A stretch of DNA of 6,999 nt from Patescibacteria group bacterium (GTDB lineage: Bacteria; Patescibacteriota; JACMRA01): positions 1 to 6,999 of the forward strand of contig JAOZKL010000044.1 of assembly GCA_029935375.1 (NCBI GenBank), given 5' to 3'. Shown here one piece after another: positions 1 through 5,768 of this stretch. A model generated the notes under the pieces. It was not told where the DNA came from, did not search any database, and worked only from the letters and a program-made list of their open reading frames with translations. Each line of letters opens with the position of its first letter. Within the stretch, counting starts at the first letter, position 1. The position numbers were made by a program, and so were the translations under genes.

Positions 1-299
1 TTGATTTGGAAAGATATAAAGAAAATAGAAAAACAACTGGATGTCTTCCAGAAGAGCGAGAGGCTTTGGATTGGTTTCTAAAAGATGGGTTTGTAGATAC
101 ATTCCGTCATTTCCACCCTGATGACAGGAGGTATACTTTTTGGGATCAAAAAACAAGAGCAAGAGATAGGAATGTTGGCTGGAGGATTGATTTCTTCTTA
201 GTTGATCAAAATATTCTTGATAAAGTTGTATCTGCAAATATTCATAGTCAAATAATGGGATCTGACCATTGTCCTATTTCAATAGAGTTGGATGTTTAG
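1..299 (+). CDS. xthA: Exodeoxyribonuclease III (AP endonuclease family), C-terminal part
   Basis: This is the 3' end of an exonuclease III/AP endonuclease gene; the start lies left of the window and the frame is open from its first full codon (position 3) to TAG at 297-299. The family is a Mg-dependent cytoplasmic repair nuclease that cuts DNA at abasic sites and trims 3' ends in base excision repair. The visible 98 residues carry the family's C-terminal landmarks in order: a GCLPEER segment, GFVDTFR, a YTFWD motif, GWRIDFFLV and the final GSDHCPI, whose Asp-His pair (about 264-269) belongs to the catalytic site. About 260 residues are usual for the family, so well over half is missing, and the N-terminal catalytic residues cannot be checked. 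It has no TGA codon in 98 codons, but holds only about four glycines, so that says little. A terminator-like hairpin follows about 30 nt after the stop. Confidence 0.93.
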   Translation, partial: DLERYKENRKTTGCLPEEREALDWFLKDGFVDTFRHFHPDDRRYTFWDQKTRARDRNVGWRIDFFLVDQNILDKVVSANIHSQIMGSDHCPISIELDV

Positions 300-321
300 T
301 TTTTATAGGTTTTTAGTAGAC

Positions 322-360
322 AAAAAAACACCCACTAGATTAATATCTAATGGGGTATTT
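322..360. terminator. Rho-independent terminator, probably bidirectional
   Basis: An interrupted stem pairs ACCC (330-333) with GGGT (353-356) and TAGAT (336-340) with ATCTA (345-349) around a TAAT loop. On the minus strand the stem is followed directly by a run of seven T (plus-strand A run 322-328), the textbook arrangement, so it should end transcription of the minus-strand gene, whose TAA stop (342-340) lies in the loop and upper stem. On the plus strand it lies 30 nt after xthA, but the T tract there is short and broken, so that direction is weaker. Confidence 0.72.
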
Positions 361-1002
361 GGTTAAGTCAATATTTTTTCAATTCAACATTGATAAACAT
401 TTAAACATATTTTTACGAGCATTTGGTCAACTTGCATAAACATATTTATATTTTATTGGAGTTTGTTTATCACAACCAGAATTTACATTTGGCGTGGTAT
501 TTGAACATCCATGTTGTAGGCGGATTTTGTATCACAGACTTTCTATATCTGTTGGATACAAATCATCTACATGTTCTTTTTTTGTCATATATTTATTATT
601 TAATGTTACTGTGATTGATTTTATACCTTCTTCGACAGATAGGAAATGAATTCTGTTTCCACGATCATTATTTCACACGTTTCAAAGATTATTTGTAGTT
701 GTGTTTTTTCTTCCGAAATCAGTTTCTGACATTGCAATGCAGGCTAAAATCTCAATTTTTATTCAATTTTCTTTTGCTATTTTTTGCCAGGTATTGTAGT
801 TGTGTCATTTAAATTCGATTAATTCTTTGGTTCTAGGATATAGTCATGCACTATCAAATTGATCTGACCACTTATCTATATTATTATTTTTTATAACACT
901 CTGTTCAGAATTGTTATTTTTTGCAAATGTAGATATATCAGCTTTACTAAAAAGTATTATTATCACCAATCACAACAAAATTCAAGTTAAGAATTTCATC
1001 AT
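340..1002 (-). CDS. Secreted or membrane-anchored lysozyme-like/glucosaminidase-like protein (UGA = Gly)
   Basis: This 220-aa protein appears only if TGA is read as glycine; it has 10 in-frame TGA codons and five GGN glycines. It opens with MMK and a hydrophobic stretch (residues 4-18), a signal peptide or N-terminal anchor. The body resembles the lysozyme-like fold of peptidoglycan hydrolases (lytic transglycosylase/endo-glucosaminidase type): SETDFG places a candidate catalytic Glu at residue 93, followed by NNLGNVGNNDRG (104-115) and an EEGI segment (124-127). In NNLGNVGNNDRG both internal glycines are TGA, which supports glycine over tryptophan. A C-terminal segment has YASGP (from 189) and a KCLS motif with Cys202. 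The role is inferred: cutting peptidoglycan outside the membrane, on the cell's own wall or a host's. The start at 1002 was chosen because it begins the signal peptide about 50 nt below a good promoter; an in-frame ATG at 1068 would precede the predicted transcription start. No Shine-Dalgarno is seen. The existence of the gene is much surer than its substrate. Confidence 0.82.
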
Positions 1003-1058
1003 TTTAATATATATTTTAAAAAGTAAAATTATCACTAAGAATACAAAGCGATGTGTTA

Positions 1059-1087
1059 CATATATCATATGTTACAGTAGTTGTCAA
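1059..1087 (-). promoter_or_regulatory. Sigma70-like promoter for the minus-strand gene
   Basis: Read on the minus strand there is a perfect TTGACA -35 (1087-1082), a 17-nt spacer, and TATATG as -10 (1064-1059) preceded by an extended TGa. Transcription would begin near 1052, about 50 nt before the ATG at 1002. The -10 departs from TATAAT at its end, so activity is inferred. Confidence 0.55.
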
Positions 1088-1122
1088 ATTGTGACAGTTA
1101 GATACTTCTTGACGATATGTCA
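1082..1122. promoter_or_regulatory. TGTCA/TGACA half-sites between divergent promoters, possible operator
   Basis: TGTCA (1082-1086) and TGACA (1092-1096) form an inverted repeat with 5-nt spacing that overlaps the minus-strand -35. A second pair, TGAC (1110-1113) and TGTCA (1118-1122), overlaps the plus-strand -35 and spacer. A further dyad, ACATAT-ATC-ATATGT (1058-1072), covers the minus-strand -10. Such symmetry around two promoters suits a shared regulator, but some of it comes from the TTGACA boxes themselves. Confidence 0.35.
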
Positions 1123-1137
1123 TAAATGTGGTATAGT
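1109..1137 (+). promoter_or_regulatory. Sigma70-like promoter with extended -10, facing right
   Basis: TTGACG (1109-1114) and TATAGT (1132-1137) are separated by exactly 17 nt, and the -10 is preceded by TGG, an extended -10. Each hexamer has one mismatch to consensus. Transcription should begin near 1144 and run into the 1144-1549 region and possibly the envelope gene pair. It lies back to back with the minus-strand promoter. Confidence 0.68.
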
Positions 1138-1183
1138 GGGACAATCATAATTTAATTAATGATGTTTTACATTTGGCAGTTAT

Positions 1184-1414
1184 ATGTTTGTCCGTTACAT
1201 TTCTTGGTATAGATCAGTTTGCAAATTTTTGATAGTTTATAAGCTGATCTGTATCAAAGAGATAGTTTCGCGACATTTCTCTGGGATTTGATTTCACTTA
1301 ACTGATTCAGTACATTGTTACTCGATTAGTTTTCTGATTTTAAAAATCCTGTTCCAAAAGTTAATGCTTTTTAAGTTGGACTATATCCAACCGGACAAAG
1401 ATATTAGATTCTAA
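1184..1414 (+). CDS. Small hypothetical ORF (76 aa, one UGA as Gly)
   Basis: Starting at an ATG 40 nt below the predicted transcription start of the 1109-1137 promoter, this frame stays open to TAA 1412-1414 if its single TGA (1289-1291) is glycine. The product would be basic and rich in Ile, Leu, Phe, Lys, Ser and Cys, beginning MFVRYISWYRSVCKF. Its stop sits at the base of a hairpin (1411-1431). Against it: no alanine or asparagine at all, no recognised motif, no Shine-Dalgarno, and an open frame of this size is not rare in such A/T-rich DNA when only TAA and TAG stop. It may be a small membrane-associated protein or simply the leader of a longer transcript. I do not recognise it. Confidence 0.25.
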
Positions 1415-1522
1415 ATCAAATCCTGATTTAGTTTACCTATGTTTTTTATACAAAAATGTATGAGTACTAATCAGGTACTCTTAGATATTTACCAAAATTT
1501 CTAGGGGTTATGGTATACCATA
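1356..1522 (+). repeat. Cluster of six short hairpins or palindromes upstream of the envelope gene pair
   Basis: Six perfect inverted repeats follow one another: AAAAG/CTTTT (1356-1371), GTTGGA/TCCAAC (1375-1391), CTAAATCA/TGATTTAG (1411-1431), ATACA/TGTAT (1448-1461), GAGTAC/GTACTC (1462-1480) and the 14-bp palindrome TATGGTATACCATA (1509-1522). The fourth and fifth touch each other. The third, with TTTTTT at 1442-1447, might be a weak terminator. The last, about 28 nt before the ATG at 1550, could be an operator or an RNA stem. No known riboswitch or RNA class was recognised. The rest of 1144-1549 holds only the doubtful 76-aa ORF. Confidence 0.45.
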
Positions 1523-1549
1523 GCTTTTAGTGTTTAACCTTATCGTAAA

Positions 1550-2407
1550 ATGGAAAATAATGAAAATAATAATTTATCACCAGAGATTTTAGCGTTTCTT
1601 GAAAAATATAAAGATAATCAAGGCGTTGAAGAAGATTCTTATGATCTTGAAGAAGAAGATGGTGTTGTATGAGATTCTTATCAAGAAGATCAATATGATG
1701 ATACACCACAAGATAATCCTCCAAAAAATAAAAAAAGCATATTAAACAGATTTAAATATTTAATATTTGGATTGTTTACAACTTTGATTATTTGAGGTGG
1801 TTATGTTCTTTTTCAATCAGGTCTTTTCTCACAGCAACCTTTGAGTTATATGTATTCTCCTTGAGATGTAATGAGAACCTCTGATTTTGTTTCACAACAA
1901 AAATGATACAAAATTTGGATAAATAGGTGTTTTAGAACTTCTGTTTCTGATACATCTAAAGGATTGAAACTAAACTTGGGAAAAGGTGAGAACTCTTGTT
2001 CTTTACCAAACACCAAGTTTAACACTGTTATAATTAGAGATTTACTTTGATTATGCAGTGATCCAAAATGAGATTGATCAGACATATCAGCTTATTGTAA
2101 TTCCAAAAGTTTTACATTGGCAGAGGTCTGAAAAATTGTAGATAAGCGATCTGTTGACTCTTGTTTTCGCCTAAACCGTGGAAACCGAACAATAGAACAA
2201 GCGGCTTGTTACGATTACTCCCAATCTGATTTTTTAGCTTCTACTGTAGAATGAGTTGATGCTAACAAAGTCTTTGAAATTAAAAACATAGATATGGATG
2301 AAAATTCATTTTCTATAAAATTAAAACTACGAGAACCTGAAGTTGTTTCTAATGATCTAGATGGAGGGTTCTTTAGTGGCCTTTTATCTTTTAATCAGAA
2401 GAAATAA
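1550..2407 (+). CDS. Hypothetical single-pass membrane protein with acidic N-terminus and Cys-rich ectodomain (UGA = Gly)
   Basis: Read with TGA as glycine, this frame is open for 285 codons from ATG 1550 to TAA 2405-2407, with nine TGA codons (first at 1670 and 1793) and 13 GGN codons. Residues 1-60 are strongly acidic (EEDSYDLEEED, then a DQYDD stretch) and probably cytoplasmic; a basic PPKNKK-SILNRFK patch leads into one membrane segment at about 70-88, giving an N-in, C-out anchor. The roughly 195 residues outside carry six cysteines (127, 150, 169, 183, 205, 220) and none occurs before the membrane segment, which suggests three disulfides. Glycine gives natural strings such as SPGDV and DPKGDGSD, where tryptophan would not. 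I recognise no family; an envelope or surface role is inferred. The stop overlaps the next start by one base (TAATG), so translation is probably coupled. No Shine-Dalgarno is seen. Confidence 0.8.
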
Positions 2408-3039
2408 TGAAAACATTAAAATATATTCTAATTATATTTTTATTTCCAGTGATTTTATCTTCAGTTATTGCGTCTTGCCCTATTTTGGATAAGCCAGAAA
2501 CTGATACAAAGCTTTGTCAAAACCATGTTTATTTTGATTCTATTCGTACTTTGGATTCTACAACTGGTTGAACAAAAGTTCGATTTAGTGTAGAAAACAT
2601 TTGCGGAATGAATTGAGAAATTGATATGCGATTGAAATCTGATACAATGTCTACTGGTTTTTGGGCTAGGGATATTGGAAAAGGTACTTGAGTTATTTCT
2701 GATCCAGTTTTGTTTGCCGATCCAGACCGAGGTGTATTCGCCAGGGTTTCGGAAAAAGCAACTCAACTAGAGATTGTAATGCAAGTTGATAATGAAGAGT
2801 TTAGTTGAACTTTGTATAAAAGGTTTTGACATCGATTTCTTTGAGATGGGCTATCATCTGACGAAAGTGAGGTTTATACCTACTTTTATATTAGAGATAA
2901 TTTAACCAAAGGTCTTTATCCATCTGATGAAGAATTCGCTTTTTTAAAGTATTTTTTACTAGAAAAAGAAAACTACAAAACCTTTTGCAAGTTAGAATAT
3001 TCTCGCAAATATCAAAAAAATATGTATAACTGTCGATAA
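2407..3039 (+). CDS. Hypothetical exported protein, possible lipoprotein (UGA = Gly)
   Basis: This 210-aa frame overlaps the preceding stop by one base and ends at TAA 3037-3039. It holds six TGA codons (2569, 2614, 2689, 2806, 2827, 2842) and eight GGN codons. It begins MKTLKYILIIFLF, a basic start and hydrophobic core typical of a signal peptide, ending in VIASC with Cys24 in a lipobox-like position, so it may be a lipoprotein; ordinary signal peptidase cleavage is the alternative. The mature part is polar and mixed, with a few more cysteines (LCQN, NICGM, TFCK and the final NCR), and ends basic. No domain was recognised. Linkage to the Cys-rich membrane protein upstream suggests the two act together at the cell surface, but this rests only on gene order and overlap. 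TGA as tryptophan cannot be excluded from this gene alone; its neighbours favour glycine. Confidence 0.77.
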
Positions 3040-3211
3040 AATATTGAGTAATATAATATGATATAACCCTTTTCCTTCTGGAATTGAGTTTTTTTATTGG
3101 ATTTGCTCTTCTGAGATGATTGTAAGATTATTTTGAATATCGCACTCCTTTGCTAGATAACCAGAACAAGATAACTATTGACAGAATTCATTTTTTTTGC
3201 TTGTCTTTAAT
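3040..3211 (+). other. Junction between the UGA-recoded pair and guaA; weak promoter signals and a possible ORF remnant
   Basis: A perfect TATAAT lies at 3052-3057 but has no good -35. TTGACA at 3178-3183 has no good -10 before the guaA start, and TTGAAT (3133-3138) with TAGATA (3154-3159) has a short 15-nt spacer. The frame from 3057 to TAA 3219-3221 reads as a hydrophobic stretch (FLLELSFFIGFALL) then a polar one (DYFEYRTPLLDNQNK), broken by a single TAA at 3123-3125 and lacking an ATG. It may be the remnant of a small membrane protein, or chance. No purine riboswitch core was found. Confidence 0.3.
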
Positions 3212-4744
3212 ATGGTTATAATCGTTGATTTTGGTTCGCAGACTTGTCATCTTATTGGCAAGCGTTTGCGTTATATGGGGATAAAATACAAGATAATAGA
3301 TCCTTGTGATATCTCCGCTTTTCTAGACAAAAACACCGTTGCAGGGATAATTCTGTCCGGGGGTCCAGATTCTGTTTATGCTGATGGTTCTGTTCAGATC
3401 GATAAAAAAGTTTTTTCTTTAGGGGTCCCAATATTTGGAATCTGTTATGGTTGGCAGATTATTGCGGACTATCTTGGCGGTGAAGTTGTCTCTGGCCAAA
3501 AAGAGTATGGTCCTGCAAATATTAATATAGTTGAGGAGGGTGTTATTACCAAAAACATTACAGACAATAGTAAAGTTTGGATGTCTCATGGGGATTCTGT
3601 CGTAAAGTTGCCGAGTGGTTTCGAGGTCGTTGGTTCTACTGATGATCTGGAATATGCATTTGTGGCAAATTATGATACACAAATTTTTGGCACTCAGTTT
3701 CATCCTGAGGTTGATCATACTGAATGTGGTAATGATATTATACTGAATTTCGTTAGGGATGTTTGTGGCTTGCAGGTTTCAGAATACAAAATAGATACAG
3801 GTGAGATAATAAGCAATATAAAAGACCATGTTTCTGATGATCATGTTATTTGCGCTGTTTCAGGAGGTGTCGATTCTTCAGTGGTTGCTGCTCTGGTTGG
3901 AAAAGCTATCGGTAAGCAACTACACCTTGTCTATGTAGAAAGTGGGTTGATGAGAAAAGGCACCGCAGAGAGGGTCCGTCAAACTTTTGGTGAATTGCTT
4001 GGCTTTGATGCCACAATTGTTGATGCTCGTGATGAGTTTTTGGCTAAACTAGAAGGAGTTAATGATCCAGAGCAAAAGAGAAAAATTATAGGAAATCTTT
4101 ATATAGATATATTCGATAGAGAATCTGCGAAACTGGTGGTCTCTGACAAAATTAATGTCAAATACCTCGCCCAGGGCACAATCTATTCTGATGTGATTGA
4201 GTCTAAGGGTACAAAACATTCCAGCAAAATCAAGTCTCATCACAATGTTGGTGGATTGCCAGATGATATGAAGTTAGAACTGTTAGAGCCTCTTCGTCAG
4301 TTTTACAAAGATGAGGTCAGACAAATCGGTCGTAGTATCGGACTGGGTAAGGATGTGGTCGATCAGCAAGTGTTTCCTGGTCCTGGGCATGCTATTCGTA
4401 TAATGGGAAGCTTGACAGCAGATAGGTTGAAGATGCAAGAACAGGCTGATGACATAGTGGTAGAGGTTATGCAAGCAGCTGGACTGTATGATGATGCCTA
4501 CATGTGTTACAGTATAATGACAGGGTCCTTTAGCACAGCAGTAAAGGGGGATGCAAGGCAGTATCTGGAAGTTTGTGCAGTCAGAATAATCGAATCTAGT
4601 AATGTGATGACAGCACGCTGGTCGCAGGTTCCATACGATGTTTTGGACAAGATTGCAACCAAAATAGTCAATCAAGTACCGGGAATATCTAGGGTTGTGT
4701 ATGATATTACTAACAAGCCACCATCGACGATGGAGTGGGAGTAA
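3212..4744 (+). CDS. guaA: GMP synthase, glutamine-hydrolysing
   Basis: GuaA amidates XMP to GMP using ATP and ammonia from glutamine, the last step of guanine nucleotide synthesis, in the cytoplasm. The 510-aa product has the usual length and order. The class I glutaminase domain (about 1-190) has DFGSQ at 6-10 and a catalytic triad of Cys78 (GICYG), His164 and Glu166 (HPE). The ATP-pyrophosphatase domain has the P-loop SGGVDSS (217-223). The XMP-binding dimerisation domain ends in the typical KPPSTMEWE. ATG 3212 was chosen because DFGSQ normally sits a few residues from the start; a TTG five codons upstream only adds MLVFN. One local oddity is VFPGPGH where the family usually has PFPGPGL. 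There is no Shine-Dalgarno. It contains no TGA codon although it has about 46 glycines, unlike the genes to its left. It heads a tightly spaced cluster, with 26 nt to the next gene. Confidence 0.97.
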   Translation: MVIIVDFGSQTCHLIGKRLRYMGIKYKIIDPCDISAFLDKNTVAGIILSGGPDSVYADGSVQIDKKVFSLGVPIFGICYGWQIIADYLGGEVVSGQKEYGPANINIVEEGVITKNITDNSKVWMSHGDSVVKLPSGFEVVGSTDDLEYAFVANYDTQIFGTQFHPEVDHTECGNDIILNFVRDVCGLQVSEYKIDTGEIISNIKDHVSDDHVICAVSGGVDSSVVAALVGKAIGKQLHLVYVESGLMRKGTAERVRQTFGELLGFDATIVDARDEFLAKLEGVNDPEQKRKIIGNLYIDIFDRESAKLVVSDKINVKYLAQGTIYSDVIESKGTKHSSKIKSHHNVGGLPDDMKLELLEPLRQFYKDEVRQIGRSIGLGKDVVDQQVFPGPGHAIRIMGSLTADRLKMQEQADDIVVEVMQAAGLYDDAYMCYSIMTGSFSTAVKGDARQYLEVCAVRIIESSNVMTARWSQVPYDVLDKIATKIVNQVPGISRVVYDITNKPPSTMEWE

Positions 4745-4770
4745 AATATGATTTATAATAAAATAATAAT

Positions 4771-5748
4771 ATGATAGAAAATAAAAAATTAAAAGATTTG
4801 GTTGAACTTCATGTTCATCTTGGCTCTGCAACAACAGCTCATCTATTGTGGGAGATGGCATATCAACAAGGTATCAGATTGGAAGAGAAGGATTATTGGA
4901 AATTCGTTAGTTCAATCGAGGTTGACGGCGATGTATCCTTTGATGAATATCTAAAGAATTTTGATCTTACTGAGATGATACAATCAACTCCTCAGGCAGT
5001 CGAAAGGTCTGTTTACGATGCAGTCTCTCTGTCTTACAGAAAATCTGATATCAATCTTTTGGAAATAAGATTCAACCCAATGAAGAGAAACAGAGAGGGT
5101 TTGTATGATTTGGATAGGATAATATTTGCAGCTATTGTTGGCATGAAAAAGGCTATGATGGAATACCCTATCAAGGTTGGCTTGATAATTACAACTGATC
5201 GCGGGTTTAGCAAATCGCAGACTGATGTGTTAGTCGATAAGGCTATAAAGTTTCGCGATGAAGGTGTAGTAGGCATTGATTTGTCTGGCCCACAGAGAGA
5301 CGGTTTCAGTATTGAACATCTGCAAGGGGCTTATAAAAAAGCGAGGGAAGCTGGGTTAGGTACAACAATTCATACTGGAGAGCAAACTTCATCTGATGAG
5401 ATGATGCAAGCCCTGAAACTACTCAAGCCTGACCGTATTGGACATGGTATCAAGGCAGCTTATTCTGAAGATTTGATAAAAGAGCTGCAAGAGCAGGGTA
5501 CAATATTGGAGATCTGTCCAACATCCAATGTTGTTACTGGTGTTGTAAAAGGATGGGATGAAATAGGTAGTATTATCCGTAAATTCAAGGAGAGTGGAAT
5601 CAATTTTACAATCAACTCTGACGGTCCTGTATTCTTGAAAACTAATGTTCGTAAAGAGTATCAAAAGCTGATTGAATTGGGAGTCTTAACGAGCCAAGAG
5701 GCGATAGATATCAATGAATTGGCTAGAAAATCTACATTTATAAAATAA
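4771..5748 (+). CDS. Adenosine/AMP deaminase-superfamily protein (purine deaminase)
   Basis: The 325-aa product matches the adenosine deaminase superfamily, zinc enzymes that replace the 6-amino group of adenine compounds with oxygen. Metal and catalytic motifs are in order: HVH (His14, His16), HTGE with His201 and the likely catalytic Glu204, RIGHG with His225, and NSDGP with metal ligand Asp284. ELHVHLGS, GIDLSG and EICPTSN also fit the family. In classical adenosine deaminase the last motif is DDP, and its second Asp contacts the purine; here it is Gly285, so the true substrate may differ (adenosine, adenine, AMP or an N6-modified nucleotide). Between guaA and guaB, the product inosine or IMP would feed GMP synthesis; direct AMP-to-IMP conversion would be the neatest fit but is unproven. 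The start at 4771 gives the normal N-terminus close to HxH; an ATG at 4748 soon meets TGA and TAG. It has about 24 glycines and no TGA. Confidence 0.87.
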   Translation: MIENKKLKDLVELHVHLGSATTAHLLWEMAYQQGIRLEEKDYWKFVSSIEVDGDVSFDEYLKNFDLTEMIQSTPQAVERSVYDAVSLSYRKSDINLLEIRFNPMKRNREGLYDLDRIIFAAIVGMKKAMMEYPIKVGLIITTDRGFSKSQTDVLVDKAIKFRDEGVVGIDLSGPQRDGFSIEHLQGAYKKAREAGLGTTIHTGEQTSSDEMMQALKLLKPDRIGHGIKAAYSEDLIKELQEQGTILEICPTSNVVTGVVKGWDEIGSIIRKFKESGINFTINSDGPVFLKTNVRKEYQKLIELGVLTSQEAIDINELARKSTFIK

Positions 5749-5768
5749 TAATAAACTAATATATACAT

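Noticed and set aside
423..1150. Short plus-strand standard-code ORFs at 423-614 and 911-1150
   Set aside because: The first, and most of the second, lie antisense to the recoded lysozyme-like gene, and the second runs through both promoters. They have no motif and biased composition.
1016..1276. Minus-strand code-25 ORF of about 86 aa starting at 1276
   Set aside because: It runs through both divergent promoters and the possible operator, overlaps the start of the lysozyme-like gene and shows no signal peptide or motif. Probably chance.
1144..1447. tmRNA, RNase P RNA or tRNA in the hairpin-rich leader
   Set aside because: No CCA-ending acceptor stem, tag ORF, T-loop or RNase P core motif was seen, so only a generic structured leader is proposed.
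1527..2766. Minus-strand ORFs at 1527-1724, 1846-2085 and 2461-2766
   Set aside because: They lie almost wholly antisense to the recoded envelope genes and have no recognisable features.
1550..3039. UGA read as tryptophan (code 4) instead of glycine
   Set aside because: It would make Trp implausibly frequent while TGG is already used, would give strings such as PKWDWSD, and would replace both glycines of NNLGNVGNNDRG in the minus-strand gene. Glycine fits all three genes.
3040..3211. Purine (guanine) riboswitch upstream of guaA
   Set aside because: The A/T-rich start of this stretch suggested one, but the conserved core (such as GTTTCTACC and the downstream CCGTAAA-type loop) is absent.
3197..3211. 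TTG start for guaA five codons upstream of the ATG
   Set aside because: The ATG at 3212 puts DFGSQ at the normal distance from the N-terminus, and no ribosome site favours the TTG.
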